Below the pieces are notes generated by a model. The model was given only the letters and a program-made list of their open reading frames with translations. It was not told the DNA's origin and made no database searches. Of a stretch of DNA of 64,000 bases, positions 36,267 through 46,557 are shown piece after piece. The stretch is from the NCBI GenBank assembly GCA_963701245.1, contig OY969576.1:372001-436000 (forward strand). The letters run 5' to 3'. Each line of letters starts with the position of its first letter. Position 1 is the first letter of the stretch. Source of the stretch: CAWCCP01 sp963701245. Lineage in GTDB: Bacteria > Patescibacteriota > Saccharimonadia > Saccharimonadales > UBA4665. Made by a program: the position numbers and the translations under genes.

Positions 36267-36883
36267 TATAGGTCCACTGGTTGATTATTTTGAATGGCGG
36301 AAATTTCTGCTTCATATTGCTGGGGACTACCGGCAATAGGATCATTTCCCTTGGCAGACGATATGGTCACAAGTTGCTCCAGGAGAGGAATTACTTGCTG
36401 GCGTTCGCCATTGCGGTAAGCGGCAGAAACCTCACCCTGAAGGGCGCCTTCGGTATCGCTACTATCCAGTTTTATGGCTTCCTGATAATCAGCAATGGCT
36501 TGAGTGTACTGCATTTTATTTGTTAGCGATGATGCTAAATATAGATAATACAATGCCAGTTGGCTTTTGTTGATTTTATAGTCGTTGGATTTTGCGCCTG
36601 AAATAAGCTGTGAACTTTCGTTAATGATTTCTGTATCATTTTGGGAATTTAAGGCAGTCGTGAGATTTTTGACGACAATCTGTTGATTCGGATCATTGCT
36701 CGGGGAGCTTTGCGGTGAATGATGAAACAGCACTACCAAGAAACCGGCAATGATGCCGACACCTATCACTACTCCGAGGCTTTGCAGCACGATTTTCTTA
36801 TAGTGTGGTGCCTCTTTTGAGGTCACCACCTTGGCTATCGGTTCATCGGCCGTTTCTTTTTTCGTTGTCATTGTTTTTCCCAT
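36266..36883 (-). CDS. TPR-type membrane-anchored protein, cassette 2
   Basis: 205 aa. A short cytoplasmic N-terminus, one membrane helix (VLQSLGVVIGVGIIAGFLVVLF, ~33-52), then helical repeats resembling TPRs (LALYYLYLASSLTNKMQYTQ AIADYQEAIK). Translation of the surface protein downstream overlaps its stop by one base. Homologous in layout, and weakly in sequence, to 39153-39704. Probably a partner or assembly factor for the surface protein. Confidence 0.7.
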   Translation of the reverse strand: MGKTMTTKKETADEPIAKVVTSKEAPHYKKIVLQSLGVVIGVGIIAGFLVVLFHHSPQSSPSNDPNQQIVVKNLTTALNSQNDTEIINESSQLISGAKSNDYKINKSQLALYYLYLASSLTNKMQYTQAIADYQEAIKLDSSDTEGALQGEVSAAYRNGERQQVIPLLEQLVTISSAKGNDPIAGSPQQYEAEISAIQNNQPVDL

Positions 36884-36984
36884 AAATCATTATGCCTTAG
36901 AAACGCTTAAGTTTACAGCCGGTATAGTGTTTCTTGCTAATGTGCTCCTCATAATTTTTGCTTCTCTTTTCCTTTCATATGTTT

Positions 36985-39156
36985 CTACAGCACCGGCGGC
37001 AGCGAAGTAATAGCATTGTAATAGGGGGTGCCCTCATTGGGCGGTGCAGTCGCAGGAGTAGATAAATACTCTTCTGGACCACTCTCAATGACTTCAGCGG
37101 CACACACCGGACTATTCACGCTGCTATTGAGACAAGCTCTGGCGGCACTGTTCGGACCTTCACTGCTCGTAGCATCCTTCAGTGAGCCCATGGTGCGCAT
37201 CAGATCTACCTGATCAGCTACCAGACTACCGTCAACGGTCAGTTGTTTGTTGCAGTTGTTGTACATTGAAGCGGTGGGCATCGGCTCAAATACGCCTGCT
37301 CCGTAATCGTCGCCACAAGTGTATATTTTGCCGCCGTTTCCGGAACTGTCGGCCTCTGCTACATATGTTCCATCCAATTCCGTCACATTCGGATCAATGT
37401 AGATATTGCCACCAGTCACCACTAAGGTGAAGGAAGGAATATTGGTCTTGCCTCCCGAGTTGATCGTCCAGCCTGCAGTGTTGTACTCAATGCCATTGAC
37501 GTTGGTCACACCATTCGGGGAGATGTAGACACTGCCACCAGTCACGTAAATACCAAGGCTGTCACCAAGTCCGACGGTTCCACCCGTCAGGTTCAGGTTC
37601 TGACTGACTGCACTGTAGCTATGCGCTCCGGTTGTTAAGGTTGCCGAACCAATGGTTGCTGGATTGGTAATGTCCGCTACCGTTGAACCTGGTTGAGTTG
37701 GGCTATAGAAGCAGTGTGCGGCACCATAGTCTCCTCCCATTTGTGGTAAGGTTGCCGAACTGGTAGAGCCGCCCGCACCTGGGCCAGCATTGGCATAGGT
37801 TAGTCCCATCGGTTGGGTATTCGGTCCAGCTGTTATGCCCTGGGCTGACCCAAAGCCAGTAATCTGTCCTATTGCTATAGCACCAAACAAGGCATGAGCT
37901 CCTGCTACGGCAGTCTGGTTGTCATACCAACCACCAAGTGTGCCACCAGTTGTTCCACTACCAGTTTGACAACCTGGGGTGAAGTCACCACCAGCTCGTA
38001 CATCAGCTCCATAGGCACTGAAGTATGGGAGATCGTTAACGGTTAATTGGCCGGAACAGGGAGAACCCATCGACGTAGTACCATTAAATAACTGCCAGGC
38101 AATTGGATAGGCTCCGGCGCCAGGCGGTGCTCGGAGTATTGGCGTCGTATAGGAAACCACACCTCCAGCGGTGGTAATAGGAGCATTATTGTTAGTATAA
38201 GGAACACCGGCAATAGTGACATGATAGACTGATCCACTTGGTATAGACCCTGTATACGTTTCATTCACTGTCGTGGCAAATTGCCCACCCGGCTGCACGA
38301 GACCAGTTGATAAAGAAGCATTACCACAGGTGAGAGTCAGGAGCGGTGCCAGCGGTGCGAAATTACCTTCAGTATTACCACAGCGCCGGTTAATTTCATA
38401 GGTGCCGCCAGGGTCATTAAATACAATCTCATGACGAGATTCACTCAATTGCAAGAAATTGCCAACATCATGGGCGTAATTAAAAGAAGTACTATTGGGA
38501 TGATTGGCTGGAGTCGTTACCATTTCGTTCCAATCAATTTGACCAGCCGCAGAGGCTTGCTGAACTTCAGCTGACCATGTAGGAAACTCAGCTTCGGCAT
38601 CAGCAATGCCGGTAGTGATACTATTGCCAAAAACTGTCCCAACATCATAAGTAGTGTATTGACCGCCAATCATAGTGAGAATAATAAATGCTGCACCCAT
38701 GACGTATTGACGATAATCGGTACAGGAGTCAAGACTTGTATAAGAAAGTGATGGTGTCGGAAACCCGCAATTCAAAGGATTAGGCGGATTTAGCATACTG
38801 TTCATAAAGTTAATAAAATTCGTTGTCACCTGAGCGTTGGTTAATCGTAAAAAGCGCGGGTTATCTACATTTGATGGAATGTCGTAGTAATTGGTCAGAT
38901 ACGAACCGAGTGAATCAACGTATGTCCAGCCTGGAGTATCCTGCCAGATGCCAGTCGAAGCTGGCGCTCCACCGACAAAAACTTCCAAACCGCTAAAATA
39001 TGGCTGAAACATACAGCGACCATCGAGAGATTCATAATACGGGGTGCAATCAAAAGCATGAACTGCTGCTACTTTCGGAGCTGGAGTGAGAATGAGTACT
39101 ATTACAAACGCACCGAGTAAACTTAGCAGAATGCCGCCCAGCAAACGCCATTTCAT
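36985..39156 (-). CDS. Large surface protein, cassette 1
   Basis: 723 aa, the same architecture as the cassette-2 protein: membrane/signal segment (LLGGILLSLLGAFVIVLILT), a variable Cys-containing region of its own, an IPT-like segment (CGNASLSTGLVQPGGQFATT), then a C-terminal ~350 residues identical to the paralogue at DNA level. N-terminal halves differ strongly, so the last part was homogenised or copied recently. Overlaps the TPR gene upstream by 4 nt. Confidence 0.75.
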   Translation of the reverse strand: MKWRLLGGILLSLLGAFVIVLILTPAPKVAAVHAFDCTPYYESLDGRCMFQPYFSGLEVFVGGAPASTGIWQDTPGWTYVDSLGSYLTNYYDIPSNVDNPRFLRLTNAQVTTNFINFMNSMLNPPNPLNCGFPTPSLSYTSLDSCTDYRQYVMGAAFIILTMIGGQYTTYDVGTVFGNSITTGIADAEAEFPTWSAEVQQASAAGQIDWNEMVTTPANHPNSTSFNYAHDVGNFLQLSESRHEIVFNDPGGTYEINRRCGNTEGNFAPLAPLLTLTCGNASLSTGLVQPGGQFATTVNETYTGSIPSGSVYHVTIAGVPYTNNNAPITTAGGVVSYTTPILRAPPGAGAYPIAWQLFNGTTSMGSPCSGQLTVNDLPYFSAYGADVRAGGDFTPGCQTGSGTTGGTLGGWYDNQTAVAGAHALFGAIAIGQITGFGSAQGITAGPNTQPMGLTYANAGPGAGGSTSSATLPQMGGDYGAAHCFYSPTQPGSTVADITNPATIGSATLTTGAHSYSAVSQNLNLTGGTVGLGDSLGIYVTGGSVYISPNGVTNVNGIEYNTAGWTINSGGKTNIPSFTLVVTGGNIYIDPNVTELDGTYVAEADSSGNGGKIYTCGDDYGAGVFEPMPTASMYNNCNKQLTVDGSLVADQVDLMRTMGSLKDATSSEGPNSAARACLNSSVNSPVCAAEVIESGPEEYLSTPATAPPNEGTPYYNAITSLPPVL
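36986..38040. repeat. Identical 1055-bp repeat, copy 2 of 2
   Basis: Same tract as 34099-35153. The left limit is the stop codon and the right limit is the GTTAAC at the VNDLPYFS border; sequence outside diverges at once. Confidence 0.9.
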
Positions 39157-39704
39157 GGGGTACCGCCTAAACTCGTAATCGTTTCTTTATAATCGACAAT
39201 ACTATTCGCGAGTCCAGGCTGTACGTCGGTATCTTTAATTGCCAATTTGTAGTAGTAGATCGCTGTTGCTTTATCACCTTCAGCTTGGGCTGACATAGCA
39301 ATACCCGCTGCATCAGTCTCTTGAATTTTTCCAGTATTGGCTTCAGCTTCCTTATAGTATGATATTGCTTGTGAAAAATTACCTTTATTATAGGCGAGCG
39401 CGGCGAGTTGAATGAGCGGAAGATAGCGGTATTGTTTCGGCGGATTGGTGTTCAAGTATGAAGTAAGTACTTTTGATTCATAGGAGAATTGACCAGCGTG
39501 ATCAGCTTGAGCGGCATTATCCATCGCATCCGACTCGGCATTCGAATACTCCTTCACGTTTTCTGGATTGTTTGATGACTTTTTTTGCGAATGAAAATAA
39601 AAAAAGCTGCTAACAACAACTACAATGATAACCCCTATAATGATTGAAATATATTTCATTTTCAAAGGGTGGGCCAAGTCTGAACTACTTACAATCTCCG
39701 CCAA
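39153..39704 (-). CDS. TPR-type membrane-anchored protein, cassette 1
   Basis: 183 aa from a TTG start. One membrane helix (YISIIIGVIIVVVVSSFFYF, ~18-37), then TPR-like helices (LIQLAALAYNKGNFSQAISY YKEAEAN; AIYYYKLAIKD). An internal ATG at residue 17 would start right at the helix. Overlaps the surface-protein gene by 4 nt. Same role proposed as 36266-36883. Confidence 0.7.
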   Translation of the reverse strand: MAEIVSSSDLAHPLKMKYISIIIGVIIVVVVSSFFYFHSQKKSSNNPENVKEYSNAESDAMDNAAQADHAGQFSYESKVLTSYLNTNPPKQYRYLPLIQLAALAYNKGNFSQAISYYKEAEANTGKIQETDAAGIAMSAQAEGDKATAIYYYKLAIKDTDVQPGLANSIVDYKETITSLGGTP

Positions 39705-39952
39705 AATCTATTTGTTAATCAACCTCAAGAATATTTTAGATAATGTAGTGCTAAAGCACAAGCGATATCCAAAGATATTTTAAATAGTATTCGCAGTTAT
39801 AGTGTTAAAAAATCTTTCTCAGTATTGCAATGATTTTTAAAAGTTACTACTACAGCCCTGCTCCTTGTCAAAGACAATAGCGTGCAGTTGTGATATTGAC
39901 AATTCAAGACAGACAATCGTACTGCAAATACTTACTAAAGTTCAAGTTTGAC

Positions 39953-41695
39953 CTAATTAATTTGTATATTCTCTCCTACGTCAGGAACACCTAAAGTAAA
40001 TGACAGATTATTTTTAATATTTGTAACTAATGCTTGGGGTACGGATCCGTAATTTTCAGCCTGTAATATTGCCGCTTGCGCCCCTATATTATTACCTTGC
40101 TGCTGATCAAATATTGCTAAGTACATCCATAATTTACTGTCCTGAGAAAATTTGTTTAGAACATTATTAAGGTAGAGATAATTTGCTTGCGCGTTTCCAT
40201 AGATAAGTGTTAATTCGGCTAATTCTTCATAACTTTCGATATAATCGCCATAGATTAAGCTTGTATCATATGCTTTCTTGGCACCAGAATAGTTTTTAAG
40301 GTGTCCTAAGATCAAACCATAATCGTAATAGTTGACGTCATATGGATGTATCTTTATTGAATTTATAATATACGGTTCAGCTTGCGCGAATTTTCCTTGC
40401 TCGATTAAGACACCTGCAAGGTCAAAGTATGCCGTATAATCCTCTTTCGATGCGGCGATATCATGGATCGCCAATGTTTTTACGCTACTCCAATCAGACG
40501 CCCTCACAGAAGTCCGCACTCCTAATAGTAACAATAACAACACTGCGAAAAAGACGAGCCATGATTGTTTTAATGGAAGTTTGAAATTTTTTACTACAAC
40601 ACCAATCATGCCTAAAACTCCGGCCATGGTGAAATAAAACCATACTTCACATGCGGTCATATCTAGCGGGATTATCTGAAGCAATATACCGAGTCCCAAG
40701 GTGCTCCATAGTGCAAAGAATAAAAACACACGGAACTGAGCTTTAGGTGCTTTCTGATTAATTTTATAAGCCCCAAAGATAACTAGCGCTATAACGCTAA
40801 GATCAATAATCAGCGGTAGCAGGACGTGACGAACGCTAAACGTCGGATAGACCCAAAAATAGGATGACGCCAGCTTCCAAGGAAATACCAATTTAGTTAT
40901 ATAAAATAGCATGATAGACGGAGCCGTCATTAAGCGATCGGCTAAGTTTAAAGAATCGATAGGGGCATTTGTCGAATGTGAGTCCAGTCCAACTGCATGT
41001 AATCTGAGGGAAAACCATACAATCACCAGCGGCAATGCAAGGTACAAAAACGGAAGAAGTCGTTTCCGGTTAAACCAAAATAAGTAAACGGCAGCCAGAA
41101 TAACAAACAATATGCCGGTTTCCTTGGCCAGGAGTGAGAAGAATAAGCAAAATGCTACGAGGATAAGGCTGCGGGCTGATTTAAATCGAAATACTAAATT
41201 TAGTGCTAGTATGCCGAAAAAGAACATCAGCACATCTTGCATATACGGAATTGAGTAAACTACCTGGGAATTAAGAGGATGAATTAAGAAAATAAGTGCC
41301 AGAAACAATGATAGTGCCGGTTTAAAGGTGTTTCTGAAAAAAATGTACAGAAGTATAGCGCTTCCAATGCAGAGTAATAATTGAAGCAAATGGAAATAGA
41401 ATGAATGGTTGCCGAATAGTGTATAGAGCAGCGAAAATACGGTCGTCTGAAGCGGCCTGTAATATACACCGCTCAGGGGCGCCGCCAGGCCTTGACCGTT
41501 ATAGAAAGTACTTCCTCTAAAGAAGAAGAAAAAATTTGATAAAGAATGGACGGGAACATTATTTACGATCTGATCTATATCATCACCCATAAAGGGGTTG
41601 AATAGACCACGGCAATATGCGGCAAATCCGATTACCGCAATAATGGCCGCTGCTTGCCAGTTGGTAATTTTGTTTATTTTAGCCAACATTTTCAC
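39953..41695 (-). CDS. GT-C membrane glycosyltransferase with C-terminal TPRs (TMTC-like)
   Basis: 580 aa. About 11 membrane helices fill residues 1-400; the first loop carries the acidic pair FMGDDIDQIVNN, as in PMT-type and TMTC-type O-mannosyltransferases. TPR-like helices follow (residues ~400-560: DYTAYFDLAGVLIEQGKFAQ AEPYIINSIK; YYDYGLILGHLKNYSGAKKA). This arrangement suggests protein O-glycosylation at the outer face of the membrane, with the TPRs binding the acceptor. Its neighbours are the TPR/surface-protein cassettes and sugar-nucleotide enzymes, so those surface proteins are candidate substrates (inference). Confidence 0.75.
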   Translation of the reverse strand: MKMLAKINKITNWQAAAIIAVIGFAAYCRGLFNPFMGDDIDQIVNNVPVHSLSNFFFFFRGSTFYNGQGLAAPLSGVYYRPLQTTVFSLLYTLFGNHSFYFHLLQLLLCIGSAILLYIFFRNTFKPALSLFLALIFLIHPLNSQVVYSIPYMQDVLMFFFGILALNLVFRFKSARSLILVAFCLFFSLLAKETGILFVILAAVYLFWFNRKRLLPFLYLALPLVIVWFSLRLHAVGLDSHSTNAPIDSLNLADRLMTAPSIMLFYITKLVFPWKLASSYFWVYPTFSVRHVLLPLIIDLSVIALVIFGAYKINQKAPKAQFRVFLFFALWSTLGLGILLQIIPLDMTACEVWFYFTMAGVLGMIGVVVKNFKLPLKQSWLVFFAVLLLLLLGVRTSVRASDWSSVKTLAIHDIAASKEDYTAYFDLAGVLIEQGKFAQAEPYIINSIKIHPYDVNYYDYGLILGHLKNYSGAKKAYDTSLIYGDYIESYEELAELTLIYGNAQANYLYLNNVLNKFSQDSKLWMYLAIFDQQQGNNIGAQAAILQAENYGSVPQALVTNIKNNLSFTLGVPDVGENIQIN

Positions 41696-41848
41696 TTCCC
41701 TAGAAAGAATCCCTCTTATGCTTCGTTAACTATAACAAACACGTCCTTTTTCCGTAAGTGCACATCGACCACCCAATACAACCTTTAATATCGTTACTGA
41801 ATTCCGTGCTAAACTTTATTTATCTGGAAGAAGTGAAAGTAGAGGGCT

Positions 41849-43041
41849 ATGTCTAGAAAGTTTGATATTTGTATTGTTGGCGGTTGCGGTCATGTCGGAC
41901 TACCTCTAGGAATTGCTTTTGCCGAAAAGGCCAAAACGTCGTTCTTTACGATATAAACCAAAAAAGTGTCGACGAGGTGAATAAAGGTACCCTGCCGTTT
42001 ATGGAAGAAGACGGTGAGGCCTCGCTGAAAGCGGTACTAAAGCGTAAAAAAATTCAGGCCTCAATTAATCCGAAAATGATAGCGGAATCTGAAAATGTGA
42101 TTGTCGTTATCGGAACACCGGTAGATGAACATCTTAATCCGAGAGTTCACGATATTATGTCTGCCATCAAAGGTATTAATGAGTTTCTGGATGACGGTCA
42201 ATTGCTGATTATGCGAAGTACCCTGTACCCTGGTACTACCGATAAGATTCACGTTTTCTTGCAGCAAAAAGGTAAAAAGACTAGTGTGGCTTTTTGTCCG
42301 GAAAGAATCGTCGAGGGGTACGCACTACGCGAACTTCACGAAATCCCCCAAATTGTCTCGGGCTGTAGTAAGGATGCCCAGGAGCGAGCCCATGATTTAT
42401 TTACAGTTATATCCCCGAAAATAGTAATTTCCAAGCCAATCGAAGCTGAAATGGCCAAACTTTTCACTAATACCTGGCGCTACATTAATTTTGCGATTTC
42501 CAACCAGTTTTACATGATAGCTGCCAATCAGGGGATTGATTTTTATACTGTTTATAATGCAATGGTTGAAGATTATCCACGCCTGAAATCTTTTGCCAAA
42601 GCGGGATTTGCCGCAGGACCGTGTCTGCTTCAGGACACTATGCAACTTTCGGCCTATAGCTCAAATGATTTCTTCCTCGGACATGCCGCCATGCTGGTCA
42701 ACGAAGGCCTGCCTGATTTTATTGTCGAAACGTTAAAACAAAAGAATGATTTAAGCCATCTTACTGTTGCCATACTCGGCATGGCATTCAAAGGTGATAA
42801 TGACGACCCCAGGGAGAGTTTATCGTACAGATTAAAGAAAAGGCTTGAAATAGAAACCCAGACTGTGCTCTGTCATGATCCATATATCGATGATTCCAGT
42901 TTCGTGTCGTTGGACAAGATTCACAAACAAGCAGATATAGTCATCGTGGGAGCAACGCATTCCGTGTATAAGCAAGAATCCTGGGACAATCAAAAGGTCA
43001 TTGATGTTTGGAATTTTTACGGCAAAGGCAGTTTGATGTAA
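41849..43041 (+). CDS. UDP-sugar 6-dehydrogenase-family enzyme, frameshifted
   Basis: Nucleotide-sugar dehydrogenase (UDP-glucose/UDP-ManNAc dehydrogenase family). ATG at 41849 gives the NAD motif VGGCGHVGLPLGIAFAEK, then the frame breaks; one extra G at 41929-41930 joins it to GQNVVLYDINQKSVDEVNKG. Later FCPERIVEGYAL and the catalytic-Cys region AAGPCLLQDTMQLSA, the central dimerisation helix (FTNTWRYINFAISNQFYMIA) and a C-terminal domain (ILGMAFKGDNDDPRESLSYR) are complete. Repaired length ~397 aa. Makes a uronic-acid nucleotide sugar. Stop overlaps the next ATG by one base (TAATG). Confidence 0.88.
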
Positions 43042-44059
43042 TGAAAATAGTTTGGACTGGAGCTGCGGGTTTTATTGCCGGGTATGCAATCGAGGAGTTA
43101 TTGAATCATGATCACGAAGTTATTGGGATCGACAACTATTCAAAATATGGCAAGGTTGAAAAAGCTATGATACGCATCCGAACTATACGTTCATTGAAGG
43201 TGATGCCAAGGATGTAAAGTTGATGAAAGACGCCGCTAAAGATGCGGATATCATTGTTTCCGGGGCGGCTATCATTGGCGGAACTGCATATTTCCATACA
43301 CTTGCCTATGACTTGCTCGCCGAAAATGAACGAATTACCGCATCGGCGTTTGACGCCGCAATTTGGGCCAAGCAAAAAAAGTCACTTAAAAAAATAATCG
43401 TTTTGTCATCTTCTATGGTCTACGGGTCAACTGTCCAATTTCCAACTCCCGAATCGGCAGTTGCAACGTCTCCTCCGCCCCTTTCAACCTACGGATTCCA
43501 AAAACTGGCATGTGAATACTTTGCCCGGGGAGCCTGGGAACAATATATGCTTCCCTACACCATCGTTCGACCATTCAACTGTGTCGGTATCGGCGAAAAA
43601 CGAGCCCTGAATGATAAAGAAGTCGTTTCCGGAAACATCAAACTGGCTATGGGTCACGTGGTGCCTGATTTGGTACAAAAAATTGCGAAAGGCCAGGATC
43701 CATTGCATATCTTAGGTTCGGGCGACCAGATTCGTCATTATACCTATGGTGGCGACATGGCGCTTGGCATACGATTATGCATTGAAAAAGAGGCTGCAAT
43801 CAATAACGAATTCAATATTTCAACTACTGAGTCGACAACTGTATTGGAACTTGCCAAGAAAATCTGGAAAAAAATTAACTGCGACAAACCATTTCGGTAT
43901 GTCTCAGACCAGCCGTTCAAATATGACGTACAAAAGCGTATACCGGACACTACCAAAGCGAAGGAATTGCTTGGGTTTGAAGCAAAGACATCATTGAACG
44001 AGATGCTTGATGAAGTAATACCTTGGATCAAAGACCAGGTCGAACACGGCAATATTTAA
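43041..44059 (+). CDS. NAD-dependent sugar epimerase/dehydratase, frameshifted
   Basis: Extended SDR: GAAGFIAGYAIEELL at the N-terminus (nucleotide loop), VSGAAIIGG, SSSMVYGS, the YGFQK catalytic Tyr/Lys, and RPFNCVGIGE. A single base lost in the A5 run 43159-43163 breaks the frame; restoring it gives KYGKVEKSYDTHPNYTFIEG continuing into GDAKDVKLMKDAAKDADI. Repaired length ~339 aa. Coupled to the dehydrogenase upstream, so the pair probably makes one surface sugar nucleotide. Confidence 0.88.
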
Positions 44060-44063
44060 ATTA

Positions 44064-44888
44064 TCAACTTGAGTGATTGTCTCGATACTTGACGTCTGTT
44101 GTCAAAGCCAGTTTCGTTACTAAAATAAGATTTTTGAATATAGTAGACATGGGGAATTTTGATATACCTTGAGTACGATCCATAAAAACGATGGGGACTT
44201 CTATTACGCTACTACTATACTTTAGTGCCCGGATCTTAATCTCCATTAGGAAACCATAACCTTTGGACAGTTTGGATATGTCAATTTTATTTAATAGCTG
44301 TGTAGTAAATAAATTATATCCACCCGTGTAATCATGAATGGTACTACCAAAAAATAATCGAGCGTACGCATTGCCTCCTCGACTCAACAGTCTACGTTTT
44401 ACGCTCCAATCAGGTGTAGTACCACCTTTTACGTAACGCGAACCGATGACAAGATCGGCTTTCTTTGCAGCTTCAATAAATTCCGGAATATATTTCGGGT
44501 CATGAGATAAATCGGCGTCCATTTGCAGGATATGGGTTACGTCCTGTTTAAGAAGTTCCGTAAATCCTGCGATGTAAGCAGAACCGAACCCCTGTTTTGA
44601 GTCACGATGCAGTACCTGTAAAGTAAAGTTTTGGCTTTTATACTTTTTCGCCAGAGTGTCGACAATAAAACCAGTGCCATCCGGCGAATTATCATCAACA
44701 ATTAGTACGGTACAAAATATACCGGCATTGTCTGATGCTCTTTCTATCTTTTTTATAAGCTTAGGAATGTTTTTTGATTCGTTATACGTAGGTACGACAA
44801 TACCGAGACGAATAGTTGAAACGGTGGTTTTTAGCATCTCAGTGAATAGTAGTATGTAAAGACTTTTATGTCCATTTTCGGGTTGCAA
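44064..44888 (-). CDS. Polyprenol-phosphate mannosyl/glucosyltransferase (DPM1-like GT2)
   Basis: 274 aa as drawn; translation may start at the internal ATG before LKTTVSTIRLGIVVPTYNE. VDDNSPDGT, QMDADLSHDPK (DxD), GSRYVKGG, GYNLF and FMDRTQGISKF are the DPM1/polyprenol monophosphomannose synthase motif set. It lacks the C-terminal membrane helices of ArnC/GtrB types. Convergent with the epimerase (4 nt apart) and divergent from the GtrA gene, a common functional partner. Confidence 0.85.
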   Translation of the reverse strand: MQPENGHKSLYILLFTEMLKTTVSTIRLGIVVPTYNESKNIPKLIKKIERASDNAGIFCTVLIVDDNSPDGTGFIVDTLAKKYKSQNFTLQVLHRDSKQGFGSAYIAGFTELLKQDVTHILQMDADLSHDPKYIPEFIEAAKKADLVIGSRYVKGGTTPDWSVKRRLLSRGGNAYARLFFGSTIHDYTGGYNLFTTQLLNKIDISKLSKGYGFLMEIKIRALKYSSSVIEVPIVFMDRTQGISKFPMSTIFKNLILVTKLALTTDVKYRDNHSS

Positions 44889-44955
44889 TCAAAACGATTC
44901 TTTCTTATTTATAGAACAACAGAAAGGACTGCTTACATTTGTAAATAAATACGCA

Positions 44956-44964
44956 TGCTATAAT
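44956..44964 (+). promoter_or_regulatory. Extended -10 promoter of the GtrA gene
   Basis: TGCTATAAT, a consensus extended -10, about 45 nt before the ATG at 45010. A TTGTAA lies 14 bp upstream of the -10, a short spacing, so the extended -10 probably compensates. Confidence 0.5.
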
Positions 44965-45377
44965 GACGACAAGAAATTGTGAAGTTCAAATAAACAATCT
45001 ACATAAAAAATGTTAAACACTATTACAAAATATCGGATTTTTCGAAATTCTAGTTTCAGGCAGCTGTTTCGATTTGCATGCGTCGGCGCGAGTGGAGCAA
45101 TTGTAAATCTGGCGGTACTAGTTGGCTTGGTTCGATTTGCTCATTTTAATGTCAACCTAGCATATATAATTGCGCTGGAAATAAGCATCTTATCCAATTT
45201 TAGTCTCAATCAGCGATTTACCTTCAGGGACACACATAAGAACAAGTCTAAAGTGAGCACAAGCCGATTACCTGAACTTGTTAAAAAATTAGTGCGTTAT
45301 AACGTAGTTGTGTTGGGAGGAGTTGCAATATCATGGCTTGTTTTTGTTACTCTTTACCACCAATTTGGTATTAGTTA

Positions 45378-46557
45378 CTCACCTTACGCATCACTCCCAC
45401 TTTCTTGAGTCCTGGGGCATACTAAAAGCAGTCAACCTTTCATCAAGGATGTTGCTATGCCAAAACAAAAACAATCCAAGCCCGTCAACGTACCAATGCT
45501 TGACCTGTATTCTGACTATCTCATCAGCTCATTCGGATTGACCACGGCAACTGGTATGTCGGCCGCCCTGGACGGGTCAGTCGGCCATGACGACGTCACC
45601 CGTTTCCTGTCTGCCCGGGAATATACCAACAAAGACCTCTGGAAACTGGTTAAGCCAACGATCCGGCAGATTGAAACTGACGACGGCATACTGGCTTTGG
45701 ATGACACCATTGAAGAGAAGGCCTACACCGACGAAAACGACATCATTGCCTGGCACTATGACCACGTCTTCAACCGGAATGTGAAGGGCGTCAATATTCT
45801 CAATATGCTCTACCATAACGACCAGGCAACGGTACCCTTGGGGTTTTGCCTGGTCAAGAAAGACGTACCTTTCACTGACCCGAAGACCGGCAAACAAAAA
45901 CGCAAGTCCTCGGCCACCAAGAACGAACAGGCCCGTGAGCTCATCGGGGCAGCCATCCAAAACCAGGTGAAGTTTCGCTACTGCCTTGCTGACAGTTGGT
46001 TTTCCTCACAGGAAAACATGGAGTTCATCGTTGGCAAGGGCAAACACTTCATCTTTGCCCTCAAGAGTAATCGTACGTTTGCAAAAAGTAAGGAGGATAA
46101 ACTACGAGGAGTATTCCACGCAGTCGAATCGCTGGCCTGGGAAGAAAACACTACCAAGACAGGGTACCTCAAAGGCATGAATATGACGGTGCGTATCACC
46201 CGTCAAATCTTCACAAACGGAGATGACAGTCAGGGTGTTTTGTATCTCGCTACCAGTGATCTGACGCTAGGACATACCGACATAACCACGATCTACCAAA
46301 AACGGTGGAAAGTGGAAGAGTACCACAAGTCCGTAAAGTCCAACCTCGGGCTGGCCAAGTCACCGACCAAACGAGTGAAGACACAAAGTAACCACTTCTT
46401 TGCGGCAACCTATGCCTACCATAAGCTGGAACGACTGGCGAAAGCGAGCAATCTGAACCACTTTGCCTTAAAGGCAAAGCTATACCTCAAAGCTCAGCAA
46501 GCCAGTTTGGCTGAACTTCAGGTACTCAAAGAAGCTGGAGGTTTTGCGTAAGGTGAG
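45378..46557 (+). mobile_element. IS4-type insertion sequence, copy 2, with 7-bp target duplication
   Basis: Inverted repeats CTCACCTTACGCA (45378-45390) and TGCGTAAGGTGAG (46545-46557). The target TTAGTTA is duplicated at 45371-45377 and 46558-46564. One transposase gene. The element interrupts the GtrA reading frame. Confidence 0.95.
45457..46551 (+). CDS. IS4-superfamily DDE transposase, copy 2
   Basis: 364 aa, intact; catalytic Asp in LALDDTIEE, Asp in CLADSWFSS and the YREK signature in YQKRWKVEEYHKSVK. Related to but distinct from the transposase at 2637-3728 (many substitutions), so the two copies belong to diverged lineages rather than one recent burst. Confidence 0.9.
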   Translation: MPKQKQSKPVNVPMLDLYSDYLISSFGLTTATGMSAALDGSVGHDDVTRFLSAREYTNKDLWKLVKPTIRQIETDDGILALDDTIEEKAYTDENDIIAWHYDHVFNRNVKGVNILNMLYHNDQATVPLGFCLVKKDVPFTDPKTGKQKRKSSATKNEQARELIGAAIQNQVKFRYCLADSWFSSQENMEFIVGKGKHFIFALKSNRTFAKSKEDKLRGVFHAVESLAWEENTTKTGYLKGMNMTVRITRQIFTNGDDSQGVLYLATSDLTLGHTDITTIYQKRWKVEEYHKSVKSNLGLAKSPTKRVKTQSNHFFAATYAYHKLERLAKASNLNHFALKAKLYLKAQQASLAELQVLKEAGGFA

